Assembly (NCBI GenBank): GCA_947471745.1
Contig: CANJKZ010000774.1
Location: 2,648,001 to 2,712,000 of the forward strand
Length of the DNA stretch: 64,000 bases
Direction: 5' to 3'
Origin: Closterium sp. Naga37s-1
Lineage: Eukaryota; Streptophyta; Zygnematophyceae; Desmidiales; Closteriaceae
Both the position numbers and the translations under genes were made by a program. Below, one piece after another: positions 42,701-52,600 of this stretch (position 1 is the first letter of the stretch; every line of letters starts with the position of its first letter). A model generated the notes under the pieces. The model was not told where the DNA came from, made no database searches, and saw only the letters and a list, made by a program, of their open reading frames with translations.

Positions 42701-44565
42701 CACTCCCCCGTAGCCGAAGTCGGATTGGAGAATGCCGCACTCGCAATAGTGCCCCACATGTTCTCTCTGTACTCCTCCTCCGCTGCTGCCTTGGGGTTCT
42801 CCTCACCCTTGTGCTGCTTCTGAGCTGCTGCACCACTCTCCTCATGTTCACCGAGCTTGCTGGTCCCTCCAAGATTGCACTTCTTGGACTTTATCTCCTT
42901 AGCGCGACCGTTCGCGCCATCGCCGCTACCAACCGCTTCACCCTTGGTGCTGATGCTTGCTGCCACTTGCCTCTCCTTAGGCATGGGGACCACAGGGATT
43001 TGCCACATCTCGTTGTAGACATCCCTATCCTCGTGAAGGTCCCAAAGAATCTGCTCGCCAAGCCTCGCGGTGTAGGTCTTAGCTCCTTTCGAGCTCGTGT
43101 CCATGCCGGCCTTTTGCAACCGCCGCACGGAAATCAGGTTGGCAGCAAGGTTGGGCACCCAAAGCACGTTCTTGAGGCCCACCATCTTCCCATCAGCACC
43201 CTTGAACATGGCCTTGCCCATGCCTTTCACCTCTGCTCGCTGCCCCAAAGCCGATGTCACATGCTTCACCGGTGACGGCTCAAGTTCGGTGAGCAAGTCC
43301 GCACGAGGTGTCATGCTATAGGTAGCGCCGCTATCGATCACCCAGTAGTCCAGGGAGTGTAGGGTGACCTTCCCCACAGCTGCTGGCTCCTCAAAGCTTT
43401 CATCATTCTCTGGACCAGCCGGTGCTTGCGTGGACACGAAGAAGAATTGACCCGGGAAGCGATCGTCCCTCGACTCGCTCTCGTTGCCGGCACTCTTCAT
43501 ACTTGCAGCACCACCTCCGCGACCGCCACGGCCTCCACGGCCTCTTCCTCTCCCTCCTCCTGCTCCTCTACCCTCTTGGCCTTGAGCAGGAGTCCATCCA
43601 TCAGGGAGTTTGTAGCAATCGCGCCACATGTATCCGCTCTTGTGGCAAAAATGACACTCGCCGTCGAACCGTCCGCGACCGCGTCCGTTGTTCTTGTTGT
43701 CATTGCCGTATCCGCTACTCCCGCGGCCTCCGTTGAAGTTGCTGCCTCCAAACCTTCCTCCTCCTCGTCCTCTGCCCTTTCCACGGCCATATCCACGGCC
43801 GATGCTTGCTGCCCCGGCGCCATCCGCACTCGCCAACTCACGGCGACGGAAATCCTCTTGAAGGATCGCTCGCTTCACGTCTTCGAGCGAGAGGTGGGGC
43901 AAGTCACGATTGAGGTTGATGATGAGAGAGGACCATGACTCTGGGAGTAAGGCCAGCAACTTGGTCTTCTTTTGGAGCTCACTGTAGTTCAAATCAGCTC
44001 CCTCAAGCCGCGTCAACAAGTCGAAGAATTTCTGCACCCCTTCTTCAACCGCTTCGTCTTCTTCAATTCGTAGTGCCGCCATTTGCCGTTCCAACACCAC
44101 CGCTACCGCCGCTGTTGCAGGAGCATGTACACCCTTGAGAGCAGCCCATGCCTTTGGTCCCTTCTCTGGTTCACGCTGGAATGGTTTGATGTGACGGATC
44201 TGGCTGCTCCCCAACGCTTGCCCAAGTAGGAGATAGCCTTGTGCGCTCTTCCGCACCCACGGGCTCTTCTCCAGGTCGTTCTCGGGGCGCTTCTCCGTTC
44301 CTTCCATCACCTCCAGCAGGTCATAGTGGTCAAAGATGTTCTCCATCTTGAAGGACCATTCAGCAAAGTTGTCACCGTTGAACTTGTCAAGCCCAAACAC
44401 CCTAGGCTCATCCCTAGGTGGGCCAAGACTTGGTTGCATGGGCGCCATGGCTGAATCACGGGGTTGGCCTTGAGCTTGGGCTTCTCCACTGCCACCAGCA
44501 ACTCTGCCACCCCTTTCTTCAGGTCCATCCATTGTCGAAACTGCTCCAAGGGGCTCTGATACCAC
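39763..44565 (-). CDS. gag-pol polyprotein of copia D (1600 residues)
   Basis: One open frame on the minus strand ending LAGMALN. Its first codons (MVSEPLGAVSTM) overlap the primer site, so translation may begin at the next ATG, MDGPEERGGRVAGG. In order: gag core (FGLDKFNGDNFAEWSFKMEN, about 55-80), Arg/Gly-rich segment with a Cys-rich knuckle (about 270-320), protease (DYWVIDSGATYSMTPRADLL, about 405), gag-pre-integrase (TLHRRMGHVALPILQQLV, about 620), integrase core with VVMDVVGPL, IRTDRGGEF and MNGIAERANRT (about 695-820), reverse transcriptase (TWELVELPEGRKAITSKW to VVYVDDILIFS, about 1130-1340) and RNase H (SSVESEYMALFRA to LYCDSQGAIALA, about 1490-1540). This is the usual Ty1/copia order and length, as a single fused frame. 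Confidence 0.96.
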   Translation of the reverse strand: MVSEPLGAVSTMDGPEERGGRVAGGSGEAQAQGQPRDSAMAPMQPSLGPPRDEPRVFGLDKFNGDNFAEWSFKMENIFDHYDLLEVMEGTEKRPENDLEKSPWVRKSAQGYLLLGQALGSSQIRHIKPFQREPEKGPKAWAALKGVHAPATAAVAVVLERQMAALRIEEDEAVEEGVQKFFDLLTRLEGADLNYSELQKKTKLLALLPESWSSLIINLNRDLPHLSLEDVKRAILQEDFRRRELASADGAGAASIGRGYGRGKGRGRGGGRFGGSNFNGGRGSSGYGNDNKNNGRGRGRFDGECHFCHKSGYMWRDCYKLPDGWTPAQGQEGRGAGGGRGRGRGGRGGRGGGAASMKSAGNESESRDDRFPGQFFFVSTQAPAGPENDESFEEPAAVGKVTLHSLDYWVIDSGATYSMTPRADLLTELEPSPVKHVTSALGQRAEVKGMGKAMFKGADGKMVGLKNVLWVPNLAANLISVRRLQKAGMDTSSKGAKTYTARLGEQILWDLHEDRDVYNEMWQIPVVPMPKERQVAASISTKGEAVGSGDGANGRAKEIKSKKCNLGGTSKLGEHEESGAAAQKQHKGEENPKAAAEEEYRENMWGTIASAAFSNPTSATGECDWLTLHRRMGHVALPILQQLVKNEMVAGIRVKGEPDEVLGCPTCMQAKFTRFPFSSSEATAKAPLDEVVMDVVGPLKLGAAGAEYFLTIVDVYTRMTWVYVLSKKSDVAETVKTDWLPMVERQQDRLVKAIRTDRGGEFLSKEFGLWLKKNGIRHSLTMPYSPAMNGIAERANRTITETARGLLIEAGLPEYFWPDAVRSACVAKNRALTHVGADKWVPYVEWIGRKPKVDMLRVFGCMCMALVPKHLRHNKLGAKAIWAVHLGMAQNSKGWLLWDPFTKKFLVSRDCKFMENLMYKDWKAENEAKIGVRLGDVKSSGLEHVELPLELSSGSTTTRQSSLVNGGEEAKDAEEEEEEVQQVSERAPTLPSRTTSAPRIRVTPQQRQGLHVPAAEEEGRGKRRIQAPNRLTYEALGKPAKSALAGAALIVGEDEESDYEECAFAFFSPVEMPGEPATLKEALESSDAEEWKKAMESELKSIEENGTWELVELPEGRKAITSKWLFKIKSDADGKIERYKSRLVAKGYQQKEKVDYKELFAPVVKPTTLRTLLAGAAIKGWVAKQMDVTTAFLNGVLEEEIFMAQPEGFDDGSGRVLRLKKALYGLKQAPRQWYLKLRGVLEEIGFTPSTADHSLFMLGEGEQRSFMVVYVDDILIFSPSSVLVKEVMLKLQDKFKCKALGDVNFYLGLHIERDVEKRCMRVHQRKYLEALAANFGQSEGHVATPFPSGFKCVKGPEEESVGEEERRRFHSLVGSLMYAAVNTRPDVAFATGQLARVVQCPNEEQVAAGMRVAKYLGQTPTVGLQYSAAAQRRQKGADGVEPGRLFLTAFSDASFASEPEDMTSVGGFICCVGGGPTAWESKKQVDQALSSVESEYMALFRAVREIVWQRRLLAELGEEQQGPTPLYCDSQGAIALAKNPVLHGLTKHMRVKWHWTRSMVAAGEVELHYVKTTRQPADMMTKRLVEQQHWKCCKLAGMALN

Positions 44566-44566
44566 T

Positions 44567-45363
44567 TGTTATAGTCACAATAGCCTTGAATGTGCCTAAA
44601 ACGAAAGATAGAGTGCACAGACGGATTTCTGCACAGCGGCTTCAAACGTTGATAGCGTTCTGCTCACAGCTGCAAATGACTTGATTCAAATTGGATCTGG
44701 AGCGTCTTGACGTCGCCTACAATAAGCAATTTAGATTGCACGATTTCATAAAGATTGACGACACAGCGTCGGTTTGAACGAACGGTACTATGGCAGCCAC
44801 TATAGTCTTAGAACACAAGATAGGAAGAGTTACGAGTTGGGAATGACTCCCAGCTCCTACAAACCCCAAGAGCCGAGGTACAGTGATGTGGAACAGTGCC
44901 ACACTGTCCCCAACCACGAAGTGTCTCGAAACTACCCTCCACAAGGGCCTACACCAAGAGAAATGTTACACTACACAAAGTAATGCAACTATTCTCACTA
45001 TCTTAAAGTTTACCCTTTTGGAGAGCTTCGAAATAACTTGAATCTTGAAACCAAGGCTCTGGTTCTTCAAGGTAAATTCTTCCTTGAGTTCTTGGAAGTC
45101 TGCTGCGCACACCTGCGACACGCCGAACGTTCCACACACGACAAAATAGAAAACCGCACACGACACGCAAACAACGACGTGACACGCGACTAGCGATAAC
45201 TCGCTATTGACTCGACGCACACATTCAAAATCATGCTTCATCATACACACACTATTGTAAACATGAAATATATATTATTTCATGCCCTCATACCATTCCA
45301 TGCACACACGCATGCACGCACACGGACAACAAGCCGAATGCAAACCGTAGGGTTGCACCAACA
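44567..45363 (-). repeat. 5' LTR of copia D (797 bp)
   Basis: Identical to 38927-39723 except at two positions (near 44922 and 45172). Followed by the GAATA duplication at 45364-45368. Confidence 0.95.
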
Positions 45364-45491
45364 GAATATGTATGGTGCAGTGTGATGCAACTTCGTAGCA
45401 TCGGGTCAACACACGCCAACAAATTCCTCCGAGCATCTTCGGAATTTCTCAGCGAATCTGTAACCAGAAATTTACGGCGCTGACACTGTGT
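45364..45491. other. Short stretch between copia D and hAT copy 2
   Basis: 128 bp without coding potential. Because D duplicated GAATA, this is the original continuation of the sequence left of 38927 and so may be intron of the candidate host gene. Confidence 0.55.
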
Positions 45492-48400
45492 CAGGGCTAT
45501 TTACGAAAATCTTAGCTGAAATCGCCCGGGATTGTGCCAGAGAAGTTCTTGGTGGACCGCCTCAGCTTCTCTCCCCGCAAGATAGACACCACCTCGAACC
45601 AGTCCACCTCGTACTGGAGCAGTGAACAACGCATCAGATGCTCTAGGGAGGCGTCGGAGAGGCAGTTACGACCCCACGTCTTGATCAAATTCTGTTTACT
45701 GAACCCCCTCTCGCACTCAACAGTGCTCAGAGGGAGCACAGCAACTGCTTGCCACATCTTCAAGTTCGGGAACGAGTGCTGCCAAGCATCATCACGTAGC
45801 ATGTTCCCCAGTGCCTGGTGGAAGTCCTCGTTATTGTGTTGAGAAACCATTGCCGACGTGAACATCCATAGCTCGCTCTGTGCTGTGGTGTAGTCGAAAC
45901 GTGAGGTATGGGAGTGGGTAAAGAAGGGGCTATACTCGCAGCAAGTGGGAGGAAAGGGGGTTGTTAAACCAAACAGCCAACGTCAGACACAAGCGCATGA
46001 GCGAGTAGATACACAGCTCCAGATGATATGGTAAGGGGATAACAATACGCATAACCAGATATTGAACTCGACCAGATGCTTACCTGGAAGCTGGTTCTTG
46101 TACATCTTGTGCAGTTTAGCGAGCCACTTCTTGAAATTCTCTGCCCATTTAGCATCGTCTGCTACGTATGAGGCAGAGCGGAACAGCTTCGTCCCCTCCA
46201 TTTGCTCCAGGTCCCTCATGCGCCACTCAAGCTCATTGTCGACTGCACGCACGAATTTCAACGAAAGTTCGAAGCACCCCGTAACGTCTCCGCCCGTCTA
46301 TTACCCTTCGATTGGCCTCTCGTGAAGTGTGTAGCTGAAGGACACTGGTTCCCCATCACTGTCCACGCCCTCAGCTTTGACCTCCCGCTTGTCCATCTTC
46401 TGATGACGCGTAATGAAGTCGTTCGGCGTCATCTTCTCCCCGCTGCCAAAGTGATGCTCGGGGGAACCATTGAAATAGCGGTTCTTCAAACACAGCCATG
46501 TCTGCTGTACGATGTGCGCCACTAGTGTCACGTCAATCTGAAGAGGAAATACAAATCAAATGGTTAGCAAGACTTAAAACCGCTACACGAAGGAATACAA
46601 GAATCGTCTATGCTTACCTGCCGTTGCTGGAACCGTTGGTTGAGATGATTCAACTCCCACAGTACATCAGCCAGGTGACGAAGCAGCCGATGGAATTTGA
46701 ACGAGGTTGCAATCTCGTACAACGCAGACTTGTACTCTTTCAGCACCACGATTACCGCAGGTAGAATTTCGAGAAGGCGTTGAATGGCCTCACCACGTGA
46801 CAGCCAACGAACTTCATGAATACCTTGAGCCTCCTGGTTAGTCTTACAAAAGACCTGTTGAATGTTGTGGAACTTGTCGTACTTCACGTTGGAACGCGCG
46901 ATGAGATTTGCGAAGCCTCGAATGACAGCATCAACCATGAAAAGCTCGGGGACGGCCTCCGTCGCATCTTTGGCGGCTAGAGCTTCCATGACATGGAGAA
47001 TAAAATAAGGCAAGAGTAAGAATCCTCACTTCCGTAACACGGTTTAGCGGCGGATAAACGGGTTGAATCTTACCAGTGTGCGACACAGTGCGTTGAGGCG
47101 AGGTGTGGGACCCGCATGCGCAGACGGGCGACGACACCGTTGTTCTTCCCCACCATCACATTCGCACCGTCTGTTGAAATTGCAGAGATCTTGTGTATAT
47201 CCATTCCAATCCCTGTCAAGTAGTGCACTATAGCAGACGTCAGAGAGGCGGCATCAGCACGGTCAACAGTTATGAGTGTGAGAAACTCATTCCCCACAGC
47301 GGTGCCACGGAAGAAGGTAGCGTAGAGTATGAGGTGTTTCCCGTGGAGTCGGTCTGTGCTCTCGTCGAGGGAAAAGCCAATCCATGGTGACTCCAGCAAA
47401 TGAAAGCGCTGCACTTCTTGCAGGTACGTTGAGATGGCGCGTAGGTTCTCTCTGAAGCCGTATCTGCACACCACAACAACAACTGACGGTTGTCAATACC
47501 GGCTCGCCATAACATTCAATCCATAACCCGAAAACATACAAGCGCTTACTCTATGTAGTATGCGACGTAGCCGCCACCGTTGGGTAGGTCGGTAAGCCCC
47601 TCCTTAGCCAAGAACCAGCAAAGCGGGATAAACATCGTGATTGGGGCATCCTCCTTGCAGACGAAAAGGGCGATGTGCAGAACTCGTATGATGTGTCGCG
47701 TCGACGCATCCGTCGCGTGCCAGCGGGTCAGTTTCGCTTGTTTCGCCTTGTGAGCTTCACCATCCGCTTGGTTCTTGACTGCGTTCTTGTGGGCTCTCGT
47801 GGCAGAATGGGCCCGGACGCTTCCAATCTGTAGATCGCGCCCACCCTCTCCTTTCACACCGTAGCTAGTGTGCGCAGAGGGGTCGCCATGCTGCACGCAG
47901 ATGTCACACTTCAATTTTGTGATTCCGTTATACAACCTGACGCAACCATTTGAACTGCCCACGCCACTCAGTCTCAAAACGATGCTTAATGGCATCGTAC
48001 ATAAGGTCACCAGTTGTTTTAGGAGGAGCCTCATCGACAGGAGTGGCACGACGCGGCGGTGAGGCATCCTTTCGAGGTGATGAAGCTCCCCAGAGCCACT
48101 GCTGCTTGTACTTGGCTCTATCCTGTGGGCGTTTTCCCGGCGTGTTGTTCACAATAGACGGTGACTCCGCGGGGGCCTTGGACGACCCTTCACCACCGCG
48201 TGGCACAAGCACGATTGAAGTGTGCGGCTCCTAGTCAGCCGCTGTGGATAGAGGCTCGAACGGGTACACAGTTTCCACACTGCGCACTGGAGAGGCGGGA
48301 CGTGACGCTGATGCTATCGGTACGCTAAAGTTATCCGCAAGGCGGGGAAGAACACCCAGCGCATTAAGGCCATTACGCAGTCCACCAGGCGATTCTGGTG

Positions 48401-49062
48401 CCTGCTCGGCAGGCATGATTGAGACTATGAAACCCCCTCGTTGCTGTTCCCCACACGAAGAGTATGAGGAGGATGAACAAGATGGGGTGACCTTGGAAGC
48501 ACAACCCCCGCCAAAACTCGTGAAGGCTTGGACGACCCCGGAGCGCGTTCCTTGCATGGCTCAATGTGGTACCATTTGGCTGCTTTGTGCTGCCCTGGAC
48601 AGCACGAAGCCAGCCTCCCTGCCCCGCTGTGTTGTCGGCGCACTACTAGACAAGCCTGGCAGCTGTCAATTGCTTCTCAGGCTTTGTTTCCGTACTGCGC
48701 TGTCAAATTGGCTGCCAACACCGCCAATGGGGTGGTTACGCGGCTCGACGTGGGAATTTCGCCGGGACTACACATGTGGTTGCTGTCGTATTCCAGGTGT
48801 GTTGGTCCTGGTGTCCAATTCGCCACTTGTGTAAATTTTGAAATCCTCACTTTCGAGAATTCAGTTTCAGTGTAAATGAAAAAGTACCCTGTACACTGAG
48901 GGAAAAAAAATTCAACCATACTGTTTTCCTAAGGGGAAAAAAAAATACACTTTCTAGCCTAGTGTAAAAATCCCAGTACCCTTGCTGCGAAAGGGTAACT
49001 GAAAAAAAAGTGTCCGCCAGTTAGGAAAATCAGGGTGTTTTACCCTGATAACGAGAGCCCTT
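45492..49062 (-). mobile_element. hAT DNA transposon, copy 2
   Basis: About 3.6 kb. The left end CAGGGCTATTTACG (45492) and right end ...TTTTACCCTGATAACGAGAGCCCT (near 49062) form a short inverted repeat (CAGGGCT/AGCCCT). The right end shares TTATCAGGGTAA and ACCCTGATTT with the non-autonomous element at 25219. No 8-bp duplication is visible (CACTGTGT on the left, ATTGCAAT on the right), so one end may be rearranged. About 850 bp upstream of the transposase start (48213-49062) hold no gene: a plus-strand frame there is unsupported. A-rich runs and CCCTGAT motifs near 48900-49050 look like subterminal sequence. Confidence 0.82.
45512..48212 (-). pseudogene. hAT transposase, spliced, decayed (copy 2)
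   Basis: Same gene as at 6753-9475. Start at 48212 (MLVPRGGEGSSKAPAE) after a shared upstream TAG. Exons by splice signals: about 48212-47550 (N-terminus and BED-like finger), 47463-47074 (LDESTDRLHGKHLILYATFF, STDGANVMVGKNNGVVARLR), about 47000-46618 (IHEVRWLSRGEAIQRLLEIL), 46537 to about 46300 (TLVAHIVQQTWLCLKNRYF), one ending 46084 (VRAVDNELEWRMRDLE), and the last about 45880-45512 (VLPLSTVECERGFSKQNLIK, the dimerisation domain). All donors read GTAAG. A shift in frame near 47935, between EWRGQFKWLR and KLKCDIC, makes it inactive; copy 1 reads through there. The C-terminus ends differently from copy 1. Confidence 0.85.
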
Positions 49063-49262
49063 ATTGCAATACACCATAATATGGGTTTCAACTAGTACAT
49101 GAAGCGCCTCACGAATCATAATTTGTACCCATCCTAGATGTTCATGTTGGAAACAAGTAACTTAAACGCTTCTGAAGTATCGAAGTATCGGCACGAAACG
49201 AAGCAGACTACAGTGAAGAAACACACGAGTCAACAAAAGCAACCGCTGGAGGTTACGCGAAG

Positions 49263-49285
49263 GTCAAAGGTCGCTGACCTTTGAC
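49263..49285. promoter_or_regulatory. Palindrome with W-box-like motifs in F's LTR
   Basis: GTCAAAGGTC, a 3-bp centre GCT, then GACCTTTGAC: a perfect 10-bp inverted repeat about 155 bp upstream of the TATA box, with TTGACTTGAC at its right edge (49281-49290). TTGAC(C/T) is the core bound by plant WRKY factors. The 3' LTR copy (near 54827-54849) keeps it with one change. Confidence 0.6.
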
Positions 49286-49419
49286 TTGACGAAAAGTACA
49301 GTGCGACAGCAAGGACACATAACTGACTCAATACTGAGCAGTTACCCGAGTCGGCACTGTATCGAATCGCAACAGCAGAAAACAGTTAAAGTAGAACTTT
49401 TCGTATTCCTTTGTAATCA

Positions 49420-49427
49420 TATAAAAG
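49420..49427 (+). promoter_or_regulatory. TATA box of copia F LTR
   Basis: TATAAAAG in both LTRs (also near 54945 in the 3' copy). It would place transcription start about 30 bp downstream, near 49455, and leave about 130 bp of LTR in the transcript. Confidence 0.65.
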
Positions 49428-49644
49428 CTTTGTATCTCTTTGTTATTATCAACTTATCTTGTTCTCACACACCAGTACAAGGTGGTTCAGCAACTCTTAT
49501 TAAAACGCTTCCGCAACTACAACATCTCTACTTCAACCACAGATCTAAGCCTTGAAAAGATCCTAAGGGCTTTTCTCAGCCCAACATGGTATGAGAGCAA
49601 ACAAGGCAAGATCGTTTTCAAAAATACCTACGACAACGCAAGAC

Positions 49645-52600
49645 ATGGCAACACAGAAAGAGAGGAGCTCCTCCAACGGATCTCTCGGCACTACTCCTAC
49701 TCCACCTCCAGCCTCTGGCCTACAGACAGAGGAAGGCACAGCAACAAGACCAGCTGCGGAGTCGACCGAAACTCCCGGGAATCAAGCAGCAAGCTTCGAC
49801 CCAAGCATGATGGAGAAATTCTTCTCCTTCATGTCCTTCTACGAGCAACACCAGCAAGCAGCTCCTGCACAATCAAACAACAGCGACAACAACAACAGAG
49901 CAACACCGATGAGCCTTGACGGTTCCTCCTATGCGCGGGGAAATCAGCAGCAACCCACCTTCGCTCCGTACGAGCCTCAACGTGGCTCCATCAGCTTTGC
50001 GCCACACCAACAATCTTCACCTGGACAAGAGAAGACACTGGACGCGCTTCAAGTGCAATCGCAATTCGCACATGTTCTAAAACTGCAAACGTCAACGATT
50101 TTCGACGGAAAGGACTTCTATACCTGGTCATTCCAATTCGAGCTGATGATGGAGGGCGCGCAAATTCTCGGATTCTTCGATGGGTCCCTGCCATATCCAG
50201 CACATGGGACACAGTACAACAAGCAACAGTACACATATCAGTCGCTGATGGCATATACGATACTACTGCGAAACTTATCTCCAAACGAGCAGCAGAACAT
50301 CCGATCTTATCGAGGATACGGCAACTCCGCCGAGCTGGCGTACGACCACCTGAAGAGCCTATATCAAGCAACAGACTGTGTTAATCAAAGCCGTCTCATG
50401 GCACAGCTGACAACAGTGGAAATGAAACCCGGCGAAAAGGGAATGGCGTATATCAGTCGATGTCGTGGACTGCGCGACAGACTCCTTCGATGCGGAGGAG
50501 CAATATCCGAAGAAGCCTTCGTAACAGTCATCATCGCCGGCCTCGGTCCTCATTGGCGCTCCACTCGAGCACTCCTTCGAGCTCACGGGAAAATCTCCGA
50601 AGCAGCACTTTGCACCGAAATTCACGCTGAACAGCAGGATATGGATCTGCACGAGGAAAGACACAAGAAGAAAGCGTCAGCACCAGAATTCGCGTTTCAC
50701 ACTCAACAATACGTCCCACCGTTTTGTCACCTCTGCAAGACGTCTGGACATCCTCGCACACACTGCCCGAATCAGCAGCAGTCGACAACACCGCAACGTC
50801 AACTTCGGCCTTCAAGCAGTCAAGTAGCTTCTACGCAAGCGCATCCCAATCAAGTACAGCCTTCAACATCATCAACGACAACACCTGTGCAAGGCACAAG
50901 AAACATTGTAAGCTGCATGACAAGAACGACAGATTCCTGCATCACCGGATCACCACCGTTCTACTCACCAGAAGAACAACTTGACGAACGCACTCCTCGC
51001 TGCGAATCACTGGAGCCCAACCGGACGTATGCAGCCATCGCCCAGAGCGAGCCGTCCGGGAAAGATACTTGGTTTCCGGGACAGTTGCTGCGGACAACAC
51101 ATGTGCTCCTCGGGTCGCTTCGTTCAACAAGAACATCAACTTCAGCGCGAAGTTGTAATCACCGTCGGCAACAACCAGAACCTGCACACACGACGATAAG
51201 GGATCGTGCAACTTCAGTCTCGAGAAACTAACGTCATTTTACAAATGTCTAAAGTTTTGATTGCAGAAGGACTCGGCTACAACCTACTTAGCGTCAGTCA
51301 ACTGATGGCAAAAGGCATTCATCTTGAAGCAGACAGCACCACTCAGGAGTTCAAGTTATTCCACGGAAAGGGCGGACTCTATATCGGCAAGGCAGTTTTG
51401 AAGAACAACGTCTTCGTTCTTGACTTCGTTCCAGACCAAGGCACCGCCGACAGTGACGCCATCGTCAACTTCACTTCTTGGACACATCCACCCGACCTCG
51501 ATCCCGACTTCAGTCCTGGAGGATTTTGGTATTCACATACCATACCTGAACCAGAAAGAACACGGGCATTAGCAACAATCCGGCAAGAGGAAACAACATC
51601 AACAGCAGCGGAAACAACATCGGCAGCAGCAGCAACACTTACAACACCAATCACGGGCTCTTCAACGGCATCAGTTCTCACCGACAACACTCCACCGACT
51701 CCTGCGCAGCAGTTAGCTCCCACTCCACGCGAAGTTCATAGAAGCGCCAACTTCACCACGGGATTTTACTCCAACTCCGACCTGTACAGGCGCTCACCCG
51801 GACATCGTGCAAGCGAATCACTGTGGCACGAACGATTAGGTCATCCAAGCAACACCACGTTAAACAACACAATCAAGGCGGCTGTACTCGACAAAGACTC
51901 ACTCCTTCTACCCAACGGCAGAGAACTCCAACGAGTTCGAGGCACATGCTTTACGTGCCCTGAAGCTGACCTACCTCATCAACCATTTGTCTCTCACCAC
52001 AATCCAAGCGCACCAGCCTACGCACCACTCGAGAAGGTATACAGCGACATCATGTATACTCGCGAACAAGGACAAGGAGCATATAACTACGTGATTACTT
52101 TCATCGACGCCGCCACCCGTTACGTCTGGCACCTCAACCTTCCAAGTCACGACATGGCCTTCGAAGCCTTCGTCGCCAAGGTACCTGTGGCAGAACGAGA
52201 ATCAGGAGCAAAGCTGAAAAGCTTCGAGTCAGACGGAGGAGGGGAATATCAGTCACAAAGGTTCAGGCAGTACCTCGCCGAACGAGGCATCAAGAGACTC
52301 ATCTCGCTTCCCTACGCCCATCAACAGCAAGGCGTGGCAGAACGGATGAACAGAACTCTCCAGAACACCATGCGCAAGCTGTTGCGTGGCATGCGACTTC
52401 CCAGCCACCAGTGGCCCGAGGCGATGGACCACGCTGTCAGGCTGCACAACTTGCTATCGTCATCATCGCTCCCAAACAACGCATCACCGCACCTGCTGTG
52501 GACAGGAAAATTAGGCAACACAAAAATGTTACGAGTTTTCGGGTGCATGGTACAGTACCGACCGCACACTGCGAGAGCCGGAAGATTTTCTCAACGCGCA

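Larger units (their letters stand above)
38927..45363 (-). mobile_element. Ty1/copia D, looks whole and very young
   Basis: 6,437 bp flanked by GAATA on both sides (38922-38926 and 45364-45368). LTRs of 797 bp (38927-39723 and 44567-45363) align without gaps and differ at two positions (0.25%). Polypurine tract CCGAGGGGGAGTT (39724-39736, minus) abuts the 3' LTR; primer site TGGTATCAGAGC (44553-44564, minus) lies 2 bp from the 5' LTR. One uninterrupted gag-pol frame fills the interior. I see no break. Confidence 0.97.
49145..49586 (+). repeat. 5' LTR of copia F (442 bp)
   Basis: TGTTGGAAACAAGTAAC to TCAGCCCAACA, directly before the primer site. It contains the inverted repeat at 49263-49285 and a TATA box at 49420. 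The 5 bp to the left are GTTCA; the matching duplication should lie beyond the nested elements. Confidence 0.9.

Noticed and set aside
48244-48834. A 196-residue plus-strand frame
   Set aside because: Lies over the 5' region of hAT copy 2, antisense to the transposase. No domain and no counterpart elsewhere.
45484-49070. An 8-bp target duplication for hAT copy 2
   Set aside because: CACTGTGT on the left and ATTGCAAT on the right do not match. The ends are placed by terminal motif only.
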